Assembly (NCBI GenBank): GCA_944739405.2
Contig: OX123185.2
Span: 7,871,840-7,935,839, forward strand
Reading direction: 5' to 3'
DNA length: 64,000 nt
From: Euclidia mi
Taxonomy: Eukaryota; Arthropoda; Insecta; Lepidoptera; Erebidae
The position numbers and the translations under genes are program-made. The notes under the pieces are model-generated. The model worked only from the letters and a program-made list of their open reading frames with translations, did not search any database and was not told where the DNA came from. Shown piece after piece: positions 35,030 through 44,989 of this stretch. How positions within the stretch are numbered: the stretch's first letter is position 1; the number at the start of each line of letters is the position of its first letter.

Positions 35030-35161
35030 CCACCGGTAACTTGGTCCCTGAACCCGATACCGGTGAGCCCCGTAATTTTATTTTATATTTTTATATTGTT
35101 TTTTTTCTAAATCACATAAAAATGTAAAATATAATTTATGAGAGAATGTTAAAATAAAGAG

Positions 35162-35340
35162 AATAATAATAATAATAATCATCTTTATAGCATCAAAAAA
35201 ATTTACAATAATGAAAATTTAACAAAAATAACAGATAGTACAATTGCGGCCTTATCACTATTTAGTAATCTCTTACAGGCAACCTTTGGATGGATAAGAA
35301 CTATACGGATTCAGAAAGAGGGTAGTTTGGCAATCTTTAT
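35162..35340 (-). repeat. LINE 3' UTR with ATT tail, abutting Dong-2
   Basis: On the minus strand this reads GGATAAG-type and GTAAGAGATTACTAAATAG, GATAAGGCCGCAATTGTAC, TTGATGCTATAAAGATG and then ATT repeats (35162-35179). It resembles the 3' end of an insect LINE with an AATAAAG-like signal and a microsatellite tail. Whether it is the 3' end of LINE-B or a separate insertion is unclear. Confidence 0.5.
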
Positions 35341-35647
35341 TGATGAATATTAATAATACAAATATATACGTAGATAATGAACTGTATACATACTTAAATT
35401 ACGATATACCTACATAAATAACTATATACACACATAAATATATAATAAATAATTATAAAATACATAGATATTAATATTAATTATACATGAATTAGTGCTA
35501 AATAAGTTAAAGGAAATAGCAAAAATGATAATTACAAGAGAAATAAGGTTAAAGAGACAGGTAATGTTCTTTGAGTAGTTTCTTGAATGATGTTAGTGAT
35601 TGAGCTTGTTTAATTGACATCGGCAATGCATTCCACAAGCGTGCAGC

Positions 35648-36220
35648 TTAAACAGTAAATGATTTATCGTAAAAGCGACTGGAATGCATTGGTATTGCCA
35701 GTCTCAAATTCACCGATGACCTCAGAGATCTACAATGCGTATCAGAAAGGAACTCGAAGCGTTCCTTTAAGTAATGGGGAGTAGAAGGGTTGAAGAGAAT
35801 GTTATACAGTAAAGAAAGTATGTGAGTATTCCGTCGAAGGCGAATTGGGAGCCACTTGAGTAAATTGCGGAATTGAGAAACGTGATCATATTTGCGCAAT
35901 CCAAATATGAATCTAATACATACATTTTGAAGTCGCTCAAGCTTATCAAGTTGCTCCTCCGTGAGATCTACATAGCTGACATCAGCATAGTCAAGGATAG
36001 GAAGAAGAAGAGAATTTGCAAGCGCAATCTTAGTGGCAGTCGGCAGAAAGTTTCGTAATCTTCGTAACGTCCCAGCCGCAGAAATCAATTTTCTACTTAC
36101 TTCCCTAATTTGAGGGCCCCAAGATAAAGTTTTATCAATATAAACTCCTAAATCTTTCACGCAATCACTTATGTGTAAAGGATTACCATTAAAGTTAACT
36201 TGGGGTAAACAAGTCCAGTC
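35648..36220 (-). pseudogene. LINE-B RT thumb and C-terminus
   Basis: Continues LINE-B after the LINE-C insertion: PQVNFNGNPLHISD, then VKDLGVYIDKTLSWGPQI (the 'LGV.ID..L.W' block) and LLLPILDYADVSY, RLQNVCIRFIFGLRK. The frame is open for over 170 codons to a stop at 35648. Confidence 0.75.
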
Positions 36221-37676
36221 AGAATAGAATAGAATAGAATAGAATAGAATATTTTATTTGCCAAAAATGTAGGTAATACATTAGGTGTTAAATACATTAA
36301 TATGAATCCTTGTACATTTTGCCATTAAGGCGTGCAAATCTTAATGTTACAATAGTAATAAAATAGAAAAACAGTAGTATCATTTAGTGCCTATTTTAAC
36401 TTTTATAATTATATTGCTTATTAACAATCAAAGAGAACCATCATTCAAAAAGTCTGCTATCGAGTAGTAACATTTATCAATTAAAAGATTTGAAAGCTGT
36501 TTCTTAAATATATTAAATGGTTGTTCTTTAATATCACTGGGAACCTTATTATATACAGTAGGGGCCATAACAATTACACTTTTCCTCAATAAAGTAGTTT
36601 TGTAAGATCCGGTTGATAATAAGTTTTGGTATTGAGACCTCAAACTAGTTGTCCTTTTTCTGGTTTCATGTAAGGATGGAAATAAGTGTTTATTCCTTTT
36701 GACAAATAATGATATTTCTAAAATATACAAGCATGGTAGTGTCAACAATTTGTGGAGTCTAAATATAGGTGCACAGCTTTCGGTTGTTTTCAAGTGAAAC
36801 ATTGCTCTTATGCAACGTTTTTGGGATTTAAAAATGCTTTCCCTTTCGCTACAATTGCCCCAAAAAATTACGCCGAATCTTAATACTGCAACAACTAGAC
36901 CGTGATAAGCAACAAGGAGTGTTTGAGTATTTACTTTTTTTGAAAGATTATAAAGCGCATAGGCAGATGTACTTATCCTATTACATATATAATTTGCTTG
37001 TGCCTTCCAATTTAATTGGCTGTCAATTAAAACTCCTAAAAATTTCGTAACATTAGCACTTTGTACAATTTGTCCATTATAATTAATGTTCATATCTGCC
37101 GGATATGTACGTTGATGGAAGTGCATAATTTTAGTTTTTTGAATGTTAACTAATAAGTTATTGTTATTAAGCCAGTTTATTATACTAATTAAGTTGTTGT
37201 TTATATCATTTTCGTAAAAATCTTTATCGTGACATTTTATTATTAGTGTGCTATCATCGGCAAATAAAATCATAGGATGGGATGTTTGTCGAGGCAGGTC
37301 ATTTATATATAATAAAAAAAGCAGTGGCCCGAGTATACTGCCTTGTGGGACGCCGAATTGTGTTTTTTTAGCAGTAGATTTGCACTGTACTTTAGTTTTG
37401 GTTTTTAAACAAATTTTGTCGATTTCCGTAAATTGCTTACGGTTTTCTAGATACGATTTTATTAAATTTAATGCATTTCCTCTGATGCCGTAGGCCTGAA
37501 GTTTATATAAGAGAGTTTCATGATTTACCCGATCAAAGGCCTTAGACATGTCGGTAAAGATTGCACATACCTGATTTTTTTCGTCTACATTTGGCATTAT
37601 TTTACTGAGGAAATCAAATATTGCCATGTTGATATTTTTATTTTTCCTAAAACCATATTGCTCATCACACAGCACG
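36221..37676 (-). mobile_element. LINE-C: 5'-truncated LINE inserted in LINE-B
   Basis: Minus-strand insertion with its 3' end marked by a tandem AATAG tail (36221-36252), preceded by ATTTTATTTGCC. The left edge in element sense is within the RT at 37676, so it is 5' truncated. Host codons on both sides meet with at most about 2 bp of duplication. The ORF is open, which makes it younger than LINE-B. Confidence 0.8.
36428..37675 (-). CDS. LINE-C reverse transcriptase, N-terminally truncated
   Basis: 415 open codons. DEQYGFRKNKNINMAIFDFL (fingers), IFTDMSKAFDRVNHETLLYK (motif A), FGVPQGSILGPLLFLLYIND (motif B), MILFADDSTLI (motif C, FADD), LLVNIQKTKIMHF and TKFLGVLIDSQLNWKAQ (thumb), then FWGNCSERESIFKSQKRCIR near the C-terminus. 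CR1/Jockey-type motif set. No endonuclease domain and no native start because of 5' truncation at the insertion. The catalytic residues are intact. Confidence 0.8.
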   Translation of the reverse strand: MLCDEQYGFRKNKNINMAIFDFLSKIMPNVDEKNQVCAIFTDMSKAFDRVNHETLLYKLQAYGIRGNALNLIKSYLENRKQFTEIDKICLKTKTKVQCKSTAKKTQFGVPQGSILGPLLFLLYINDLPRQTSHPMILFADDSTLIIKCHDKDFYENDINNNLISIINWLNNNNLLVNIQKTKIMHFHQRTYPADMNINYNGQIVQSANVTKFLGVLIDSQLNWKAQANYICNRISTSAYALYNLSKKVNTQTLLVAYHGLVVAVLRFGVIFWGNCSERESIFKSQKRCIRAMFHLKTTESCAPIFRLHKLLTLPCLYILEISLFVKRNKHLFPSLHETRKRTTSLRSQYQNLLSTGSYKTTLLRKSVIVMAPTVYNKVPSDIKEQPFNIFKKQLSNLLIDKCYYSIADFLNDGSL

Positions 37677-37986
37677 TTAAATTAAATTCAATACGCGCAA
37701 TCAATCTGGGGCTACCAACAACAATAATTTGTGTTTTCGTAGGGTTGATTTGGAGACCAAATCTGAGGCTCCACGCAGCTATGCGATCTAAATCTGAATT
37801 TATTATACGAATTGCTTCAGACAACTCTTGGACGGGAGCTTGAGTGTAAATTTGGAGATCATCTGCATAAAGGTGGTAGGATGACTGAAGTTGATAAGAG
37901 ATAGAATTTATAAAAATTGAGAAAAGCAAGGGAGATAGAACGCCACCCTGTGGAACGCCGACTGTAGATGTACACCAAGAAGACAA
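37677..37986 (-). pseudogene. LINE-B RT, motifs B and C
   Basis: GVPQGGVLSPLLFSIFINSI is motif B and YHLYADDLQIYTQ is motif C (YADD). GLQINPTKTQIIVVG is the following block. LINE-B sequence ends at about 37677, where LINE-C begins. Off-frame codons after that point belong to LINE-C. Confidence 0.8.
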
Positions 37987-38010
37987 AGAGTCTTCAATCC
38001 GTATACGTTG

Positions 38011-38304
38011 TCAGCGCCCAAACAGGTAACTGTGAAACCAATCAATCACTGGTGGAGATATGTTAATAGAGCGCAATATGTCAAGCAGAATATGGAAATC
38101 AATAGTATTGAAGGCATTACTAAAATCAAGTAAGCAAAGGACAGTCACGTTGCCATTTTCCATACCGAGCCTGATGTCGTCGGTAATGTTGATCAGTGCC
38201 GTAACCGTGTTGTGACCTGGACGGAAACCGGATTGGAGTGGATTGAATAGAAGGTTTTTATTGAGGAATGTGCTAACTTGAGCATGGACAAGGCGCTCGA
38301 GCAC
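38011..38304 (-). pseudogene. LINE-B RT, fingers and motif A
   Basis: ERLVHAQVSTFLNKNLLFNP, QSGFRPGHNTVTALINITDD and CLLDFSNAFNTIDFHILLDI (motif A with D..NAFNTIDH-like) are standard LINE RT blocks. It ends at TGA 38011 inside YLFGR*QRIRIEDS. The same frame continues downstream, so this is one nonsense mutation. Confidence 0.75.
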
Positions 38305-39947
38305 TTTAGAAAGGAATGGTAGGATGGAGATTGGGCGGTACTCAGAAAAAGAAGACGGATTTGGTTTTTAGGTAAAGGAATAATTTGGGCGTCTTTCCAT
38401 ACGGTGGGAAAAACGCCGCTAGATAAGGAATAATTAAAAATATGACAGAGGATGGGAAGGATTTGTTCTAATATGGGAAGGATCATTTTGCGACTGATAC
38501 AATCATTACCGACTGCGTTAGAGGCAATGGATAATACGCTCTTTTTAACATCACACTCAGATAGCTGATTAAAAATGAAAGATGGATAATTTGGGGTTGG
38601 AAGCAATGAAAGATCATGCAAAGTGTTAGCTTTGGTTGTCTGATCAAATTTAGACGAAGTAGTGAAATAACGATTTAGTGAATTAATATCTATTTTATCA
38701 GAAACAAGATCATGTGATGATTTTCCAACTCCCAAAGTTTTTAGAAATTTCCAGACGTTAGCTGGATCTTCGTTCTCAACAGAGCTATGGATGTATTGGC
38801 GTTGTGCTTTCCTACACACCTTTTTACAGTGATTTCTGATAGCAATGTAGTTGTCCCAGTTGCGAGAAGTAGGTCGACATTTATATTTTGTTTTGGCTAT
38901 AGCTTTCTTGGACAACAGATCTTTAATTTCCGTGGTTAGCCAGGGTGATGGTAACTGTCTAACTCTAATCGCACGGACTGCTGCATGGACATCGTATAGA
39001 CGAATATTAGAATTAGTGAAAAGCTCAACTTTCTCGCCAATGGTCTCTGCGTTCTGTAAAGGACTCCAGTCGATCCTACTAGCATCTGTACGAAGATTTT
39101 CTAGATTCATGCCACCAAAATTACGTTGCAGAAGAATTTTTGTTTTTGTCTTAGGAAGACGAAGTTTATAGGAAAGAAAGATAAGGTCATGGTATGAAAA
39201 AGTATCAGCTGGAAGCTGGCCATGCTTGACGACAAGAGAAGGTGAGGAGACAAACATGAGATCAAGAAGAGAAGAAGTAGAATTTGGAAAATTATGTGTA
39301 GCATTTAAAGGGAGGATGGACAGATTACAAGATTCGACAATACTACACAAGGAAGATGAGCGTGAATCCTTTTTCAACAAACAAGTGTTGAAATCACCCA
39401 TGACTATGGTATGACTGTAAGCAAGAGATAGAATTTCTAAGATACGTTCGAAAGAAGAGAAGTAATTTATACGACAGTTAGGGGAATAAAAAACACCAAG
39501 CAGGACTTTGGTATAAGCCAGATCTAATTCCACAAAGAGATGCTCGCCGGCATTAAGCGGTGGAGTTTGTGCTGACATACTAACAACATTAAAAGGAATG
39601 TGTGAACGGAGATAAATGGCAACACCACCACCACCACTGTCGGTACGGTCATTTCTAATGAGTCGAAAGTTAGGAAGAGAGTAAGACACAGACGATAGGC
39701 AAAGTTTTAACCAAGATTCGGAAACAAGAATAGCGTGAATATTCTTACAGTCAAAAGTGGTCAGCATATCCTGGAAATGGGCCGGAATACTCTGAGCATT
39801 TATATGAACGACATTAAAGTTCCCGGGTACATCGGCAAACTCGCATTGTAAAGTTTCGGCAAGAGAAGGAATGCTTTCAAAACTGTGGTCATGACTACTC
39901 ACAGAAAAGAAACTATCGTTATCACTACTTTGTAACTCATCTAACAT
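38193..39947 (-). pseudogene. LINE-B endonuclease domain and RT start
   Basis: 584 open codons from ATG 39947. APE-type endonuclease landmarks: FNVVHINAQSIPAHF (N), LVSESWL (E), RTDSGGGGVAIYLRS, LGVFYSPN, IVMGDFNTCLL (GDFN), then FSYHDLIFLSYKL (SDH-like; here YHD). A linker with KKVCRKAQRQYIHS precedes the RT start WKDAQIIPLPK. A one-base frameshift just after LPK moves the RT into another frame, and the residual 50 codons here are off-frame. Confidence 0.8.
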
Positions 39948-40084
39948 AATATATAAATAAATATACTAAATATATAAATAATATAATAAAATTAAAGCAC
40001 TATCTAAGTTTGTTAATATGTATTATCCACCTGCCAGTTGAGTGCTCACATATTACAAAATTAAAGAAAAGATAAACGTACAAA

Positions 40085-40573
40085 TTGCACTGGTTTAAGA
40101 CAAAAAAAGAACCGCTAAAAACCCCAGGTGTCTATAAAATCAACTGCAGCTGCGGAAGCTCTTACATAGGGCAAACGAAGCGGACTATCGCTGAACGTAT
40201 TAAGGAGCATATCGTAGCTGTAAAGAACCGTCAAACGAACAAATCGGCGATTGCGGAACATTTACTTCAATCGGGCACCAATCACTGGATTGAATTTCAT
40301 CGTCCCTAAGTCCTCTCCACGGAACGCCACTTTTACCCAAGAGTTGTGCGTGAAGCGATGGAAATCAGAAAACATAAAAATTTCAATCGGGAAGAGGGCT
40401 TCAAATTGTCATCGGCGTGGAATCCTGTGATTCGGCTAACAACACCCCACTTTAACGCGCAGTCGGCGAATGTTCAATATACAGATACGGTTAGTGTGTT
40501 TTGCGCCGGTACTTCGAATATCAACGACCCGGGGGTAGAAATAGAATCTTCTACCTCGCACTCGGAGACGTGA
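40085..40573 (+). pseudogene. Penelope-like GIY-YIG endonuclease domain
   Basis: PGVYKINCSCGSSYIGQTKR is a GIY-YIG motif with the Cys pair (CSC) typical of Penelope-like nucleases. RTIAERIKEHIVAVKN and SAIAEHLLQSGTNHWIEF supply the R..EH and conserved downstream residues. A TAA at 40307-40309 interrupts the frame, which continues without a shift into LSTERHFYPRVVREAMEIRK and HKNFNREEGFKLSSAWNPVI (the usual C-terminal NFNRE..G..LS..W.P). Enzymes of this type nick target DNA for insertion. One nonsense codon plus truncation make it inactive. Confidence 0.75.
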
Positions 40574-40700
40574 CATCGCCACACCAGTCAGCTTGCGACC
40601 ACGGGACGTGCAACCGTCTCGAAACGTCAAGCAAAATAAGGTATGTAAATACCTAATTTGCATGTTCGCGTTAATTCCCGTCTATATATATATTCTTAAA
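40085..40700 (+). mobile_element. Penelope-like element, 5'-truncated 3' end
   Basis: Carries a GIY-YIG nuclease segment and 3' sequence only. Penelope-like elements have an RT followed by such a nuclease. The RT is missing here, so the copy is truncated at about 40085. The 3' portion contains TCGAAACGTCAAGCAAAATAAGG and AAATACCTAATTTGCATG before a TATATATA stretch. Confidence 0.65.
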
Positions 40701-41740
40701 CATGCAACGCGAGTGTTTACAAGTCCCTAAAAATAAGTATATTTTTTAAATAATGATATGACTGAGACGCTTCGTGTAAATTAAAAGGTTTAAAGGTAGG
40801 TTATAAGGTAAAGTCAAATATTAAACTAAACTGGCATCGAAATAACCCACAATATCTAAAAGTCCTACAATCTCATTTCTAAACAAATTGATATTTAAGT
40901 ATATAGTTGAAAATGTCAACCGTCCAGCAAGCTCGAAATAAATGAGTAGTCATCAGCTATGATTCAGTACGTAGCCCCAACATGATATACGCCACGTTGT
41001 TGCTAAGATACAACTATGGTTACCGCAAGAGCGCCCGTGATGTACTGTTATTGGCCCTCGGCCCTTCGCACAAATGAATGGCCAGGCACGGGCGATGACT
41101 AATGGCTTATAATAAAACTGATGTCAAGTAGAAGTGAATTGGTGTAGCGATGGGCCGTTGAGATACAGTGATTTAAGTTCACTCATAATTTTGGGGATGA
41201 AGGTCAATTCGTAGTGTAGTTTTGTCAATATTAGATAATTTTAATGGAATGTTTTCATGACTCGCTGTGGAAGCCTAGCTTTTACAAATTGGGAAAGGAG
41301 AAATAGGCGTGTAAGATTCCCCTAGAGTTGTTCGGAACTTTAACCTTCGCAATCTCATCTCTTGTTGAATGAAACTCAAGGGTACTGATATTTGTAGTTT
41401 ACCTCTATTATATATTTGGATGGGAGTGCTTCTCTGGTCTAAAATAACCATTCTAATATGAACAGCCAAAATCTGTTCAGAGCTTTAAATATGTATGTAT
41501 TATGAGTATAGATAATATAGATAGCAACTATATATTTAGAAAATATGCCTACAAAATGATTATATTACTACACCATCGTGACAAATAATTACTTACATAA
41601 TTCTTATCCATCCCAAGGTTGCCAGGAATAGATCACACTTGGTGCTTAAAATCATCTTATAAATAAATTGTTTGTTATAATTTTGGTGCGCAATAAAGAA
41701 CACTATTACTCTATCTATGATTATGAAAAAGAACAGAACA
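40701..41740. other. Non-coding, nothing recognised
   Basis: Mixed sequence. The 64-codon frame at 41275-41469 (minus) has no domain. Confidence 0.45.
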
Positions 41741-41744
41741 TGTT

Positions 41745-41805
41745 ATCATCATCATCAGCCTGTCATAGCCCACTGTTGGATATAGGCCTGTCCAATGGCA
41801 CGAAG
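41745..41805. repeat. LINE 3'-end fragment
   Basis: CATCATCATCAGCCTGTCATAGCCCACTGTTGGATATAGGCC is the common lepidopteran 3' tail sequence usually linked to RTE-type LINEs. Very short copy; assignment by recalled pattern. Confidence 0.5.
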
Positions 41806-42373
41806 ACAACGCAAATGAACCCGATTTTCGGCATGTTATCAAAAAGGTATTTAAAGTATCCTACAAAATGGCGTATCAGTTAGCAAAGTCAGTGGCGCGA
41901 ACGAAGCAATGACGTGCACAAGTTTTAATTCCTCCGAGCATACTTATGTAAACAGCTGTAGAGGTACGCAAAACTTGTCGGGCGGTCAAAAATTATGTAT
42001 GTATGTCAAACAACATCCACAACAGACCGGAGGGGGCTCAAGATTTCACAATTTTTGCCCTTAATCTCACCAAGAGAGAAAGTTTGAAACTCATTAGACC
42101 GAGAGGCGGATACGGAACACCTCTCGTGACAAATTAAATTTAATTCGACCGTAATCAAGACGTTTTTCTGTGATCCCGCGATCCCCAGATCTTACTTTTG
42201 GATTCTGTGGGCCGTCTATTTGTCAGATGGTCAACTTCTCACAAACTTCCGTTCGTTAACAACTTTTTACAAATTAGTGATCCAATTACATACTTTCATT
42301 CCATTTTAAAGTTTTGTTGTATTTGGTAATTTATTTTCAAGATCCTTGTTGTCAGCGCCGGTCTCGGCAATAA

Positions 42374-42590
42374 ATGGACTGCCTCCGTGGTCCCGTGAAG
42401 AGCGTATGTGACTGCTGATCGGAGGTGCCGGGTTCGATTCCCAGGTCGAGCAAAAGTCTGGTGATGTGGCCGGTAACGTCAATAGGCTCGCCCTCTATTA
42501 CGTGGGACTTAAAAAATGCATGGCGAAATGTGGTTGTATTATAACACCTCTGCCTACCCCTTCGAGGATTACAGGCGTGAGTCTATATAA
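42374..42590 (+). repeat. tRNA-derived SINE, family B
   Basis: CTGCCTCCGTGGTCCCGTGA, GGTGCCGGGTTCGATTCCCA, GCCGGTAACGTCAATAGGCT, GCATGGCGAAATGTGG and CCTACCCCTTCGAGGATTACAGG follow the family B order of 14358. Confidence 0.7.
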
Positions 42591-43173
42591 TAATTCGGTT
42601 CCGTAATGTGTTCCGACCTACTTTCTATTATAAGAATTCCAATCGATTTAACTTTCATTTTATTTTAGAAAATTACTTAAACTCACGTAGAGGACTATAA
42701 ATATTATTTAGATCAAAATACATTGATTTTGCAATGCAATTTCAGAGTAATAGTGAGATGTACTTACTCATAAGAATAACTATCATTGTGCGAGGTGAAA
42801 TAAGTCAATCTAGTTTCATCACGACTTCATGGTTAGTGTGTTATCTATGTCCAGCAATATGCTGAACTGGCCTCTTAGTTTTGTACAGATGACGGGTGTA
42901 TACGATTTGTGCCTAGTTATAGTTTTTTTTTCTCACATTGTTTATATCATGTCCTTCGTCTGTTATAAAAATAAACGTTTTTTTTTCTTTCGATGTAGTC
43001 CCATAGATGGGAATAAAGAAAAGCGAAATATGTTTATATTGCACCTAATTTTCACGGCACAGGCAGAATGAATATGCCTATCATCATCATCATCATGATC
43101 CTAGCGTTGTCCCGGTTGCTATCCAAGGCCTTAGCCCAGGGTCCGTTTTCCTGCTACGCCCGTGGAGATTTAA

Positions 43174-43325
43174 GGCCTCCCTCACATTGATCATGAGCGT
43201 TCCTCGAGCGTACGCTCGGCGTCTATTCGACGTGCGCCCGGCGTTCACTTTGTACTACAGAGTGTACGCCGAGCGCACGCTGGGCGTACGCTCGAGGAAC
43301 GCTGACGCCCAATGTGAGGTCGGCC
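43174..43325. mobile_element. 152-bp MITE with TTAA target duplication
   Basis: TTAA at 43170-43173 and again at 43326-43329. Terminal inverted repeats are GGCCTCCCTCACATTG and the reverse complement of CAATGTGAGGTCGGCC. The interior is itself complementary (GAGCGTTCCTCGAGCGTACG near 43196, CGTACGCTCGAGGAACGCTG near 43286), so the whole can fold on itself. No coding capacity. TTAA duplication points to a piggyBac-type transposase as the likely mobiliser. Confidence 0.8.
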
Positions 43326-43787
43326 TTAATAATACCATCAGGGTGTTACACACGGCGACTTGACTTTTCGAAATAGACGTGCATATTAAATTGTTACTTA
43401 TCGCTTCTCCCGTGCCTCTGTGAGCATGCTAAGGTCCCAGCTGTTATGAATCTTTGTCTGTCGTTATATACTGAAACTGTTCCATGCCATGGAATATTCT
43501 GATTCCTTTGAGTTGCGGAGGTCAAATATTTTGTAAAATCTATTTAAACAACAAAATGGATTTCGAGCTCTGAAAGTCTTGGATGAATGGATGGACTCTA
43601 GGTCGGTAATGGTAAATGTTTCGCTTAAAATGTCCTATCTGACGCTGTATTAAACGTTACAATTGAAGGGCGGATCTAGACTCCATAAATTGGATTCCCA
43701 ATCTCTTTTGTTAAGCTTAATCCTCAAATAGTAATTAGATACTAGTATGATCAACATTCAAAAGTCAAATTTTATTACCATACAATA

Positions 43788-44115
43788 TGTACAATATTTG
43801 GGGAAGTTTAAAAGTTGCATCGGTGCAAGAAAAGTTGAATGGAAATTGTCTATTATGGTATGGACATGTCAGGAGGGATGTGAATCATGGGACTAGAAAA
43901 CTGATGAATATGAGAAATGAGGGATATAATGCAAGAGGAAAACAAAAAATAAATATGGATAGATTGTGTGAAGGATGACATGAATGGAACCCTTTCATTA
44001 ATTTCATCCAATTCTATTCAGTGAATAATCTCTCGATGACATCTATAGGATAGGATGGAGGAGAGAGAAATTCTGCGCCGAACCCAAGTGATATGGGAGC
44101 ACGGCAGGCAGAGGA
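43788..44115 (+). pseudogene. RTE-type LINE ORF2 C-terminal remnant
   Basis: GSLKVASVQEKLNGNCLLWYGHVRRD is the 'GSLKVAPV.EK.....L.WYGHV.RR' block near the C-terminus of RTE-like LINE polyproteins in Lepidoptera. RKLMNMRNEGYNARGKQKINMDRL follows as the GRGRPK..W.D segment. Near 44050, WRREKFCAEPK-type sequence and GRQR fit the last residues. Stops and shifts in between show decay. RT and endonuclease are absent. Confidence 0.65.
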
Positions 44116-44152
44116 AGATAATATTATGTACAATATTAACCAAAAAATTGAG

Positions 44153-44983
44153 CAAACTGTACAGTAGCGATCGAGTAAGATATTGATAATTTGATCACGC
44201 TGCAAATCAGTCGCATATCGTAAGAAAATAGACCTCACGCTGTTAATGCAACTCACTCCTTGCGTTGTCACAATGTAACATTTGAGGCACAACGTTGGGC
44301 ATGTCACAGGGTTCATATCTTTGACCAACGCTATTACAATTTTTATCTTCGACATTGCAATAATGATGTCTTCGCTTCAATTGAAAATTAACACAACTTT
44401 AATTTCATATATCATACTTTGACCTATATTATAAACGCCGATTCTGTGTAAATATGTGTGTATACACATGTACCTATATGCGTGTCTATGTGTATGTTTG
44501 TGTAGCTCTCTGACTATAGATATATAAAACATTATAGTTACATAGTTGTTTGTAATACGCATCTATACGCTGAAGGGTTAATGATTTCAAATAAGCTATA
44601 TCAGAAAATAATACGTTATAGCTTATTTGTAAACATTATCATCATCATGAGTATAGATGGATACATACATATAATCAACAAGGAAAAATTATATGACTAT
44701 AAAACCTGTACACAGTTATTTGTTTTTGGAAAACTTTATACTTATTTTCACTATTTCTTGAATATGCTTGTTTCAGTTACATCGTTTATACTGTACAAAC
44801 CAAAACGACCAATGCTCATACTAAGAACTTTTTTACCAGATGACATATTAGTATATTTTATATTATTCCAAACCCAATAGTGAATAACTTTAATCAAAGA
44901 ACTGTGCAAACTGTACAGTAGCAATTGAGTAATAAATTGATAACTTGACAACGCTGAAAATCAGTCGCATATCGTAAAAAATA
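44153..44983 (+). repeat. Pair of about 80-bp direct repeats 750 bp apart
   Basis: GCAAACTGTACAGTAGCGATCGAGTAA..TTGATAATTTGATCACGCTGCAAATCAGTCGCATATCGTAA at 44153-44223 recurs with few changes at 44903-44975. Between them are AT-rich sequence and a 13-bp stem (44588-44600 with 44617-44629). This could be the boundary repeats of an unclassified element. No coding domain inside. Confidence 0.6.
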
Positions 44984-44989
44984 GTCGCC

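Larger units (their letters stand above)
31214..35161 (+). mobile_element. Dong-2: R4/Dong-clade non-LTR retrotransposon, nearly intact
   Basis: 3.95 kb between TAA tracts. A single polyprotein runs from about 31468 to 35029 with only two lesions visible: a frame change near 31650-31700 and one in-frame TAA at 33692-33694. Domains in order: Pro/Ser-rich N-terminus, Myb-like module, linker, RT, connector, CCHC and restriction-like endonuclease. The 3' UTR (35030-35161) opens with a CACCGGT / ACCGGTG stem. The coding strand contains an unusual series of long hairpins, detailed in the findings. Confidence 0.9.
35341..39947 (-). mobile_element. LINE-B: APE-type LINE split by LINE-C
   Basis: Minus-strand LINE with an apurinic-endonuclease-like domain followed by RT. 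It starts with ATG at 39947 and the last coding codons are at 35648. It is interrupted by LINE-C (about 36221-37676): the codons before the gap end near ARIEF and those after begin PQVNFNGNPLHISD, and the frames meet directly. It has one frameshift near 38365 and a TGA near 38011. CR1/Jockey/L2-like by its motifs; exact clade uncertain. Confidence 0.75.

Noticed and set aside
44581..44880. 99-aa hydrophobic protein
   Set aside because: AT-rich sequence favours Ile/Leu/Phe/Tyr codons by chance. No domain and no supporting context.
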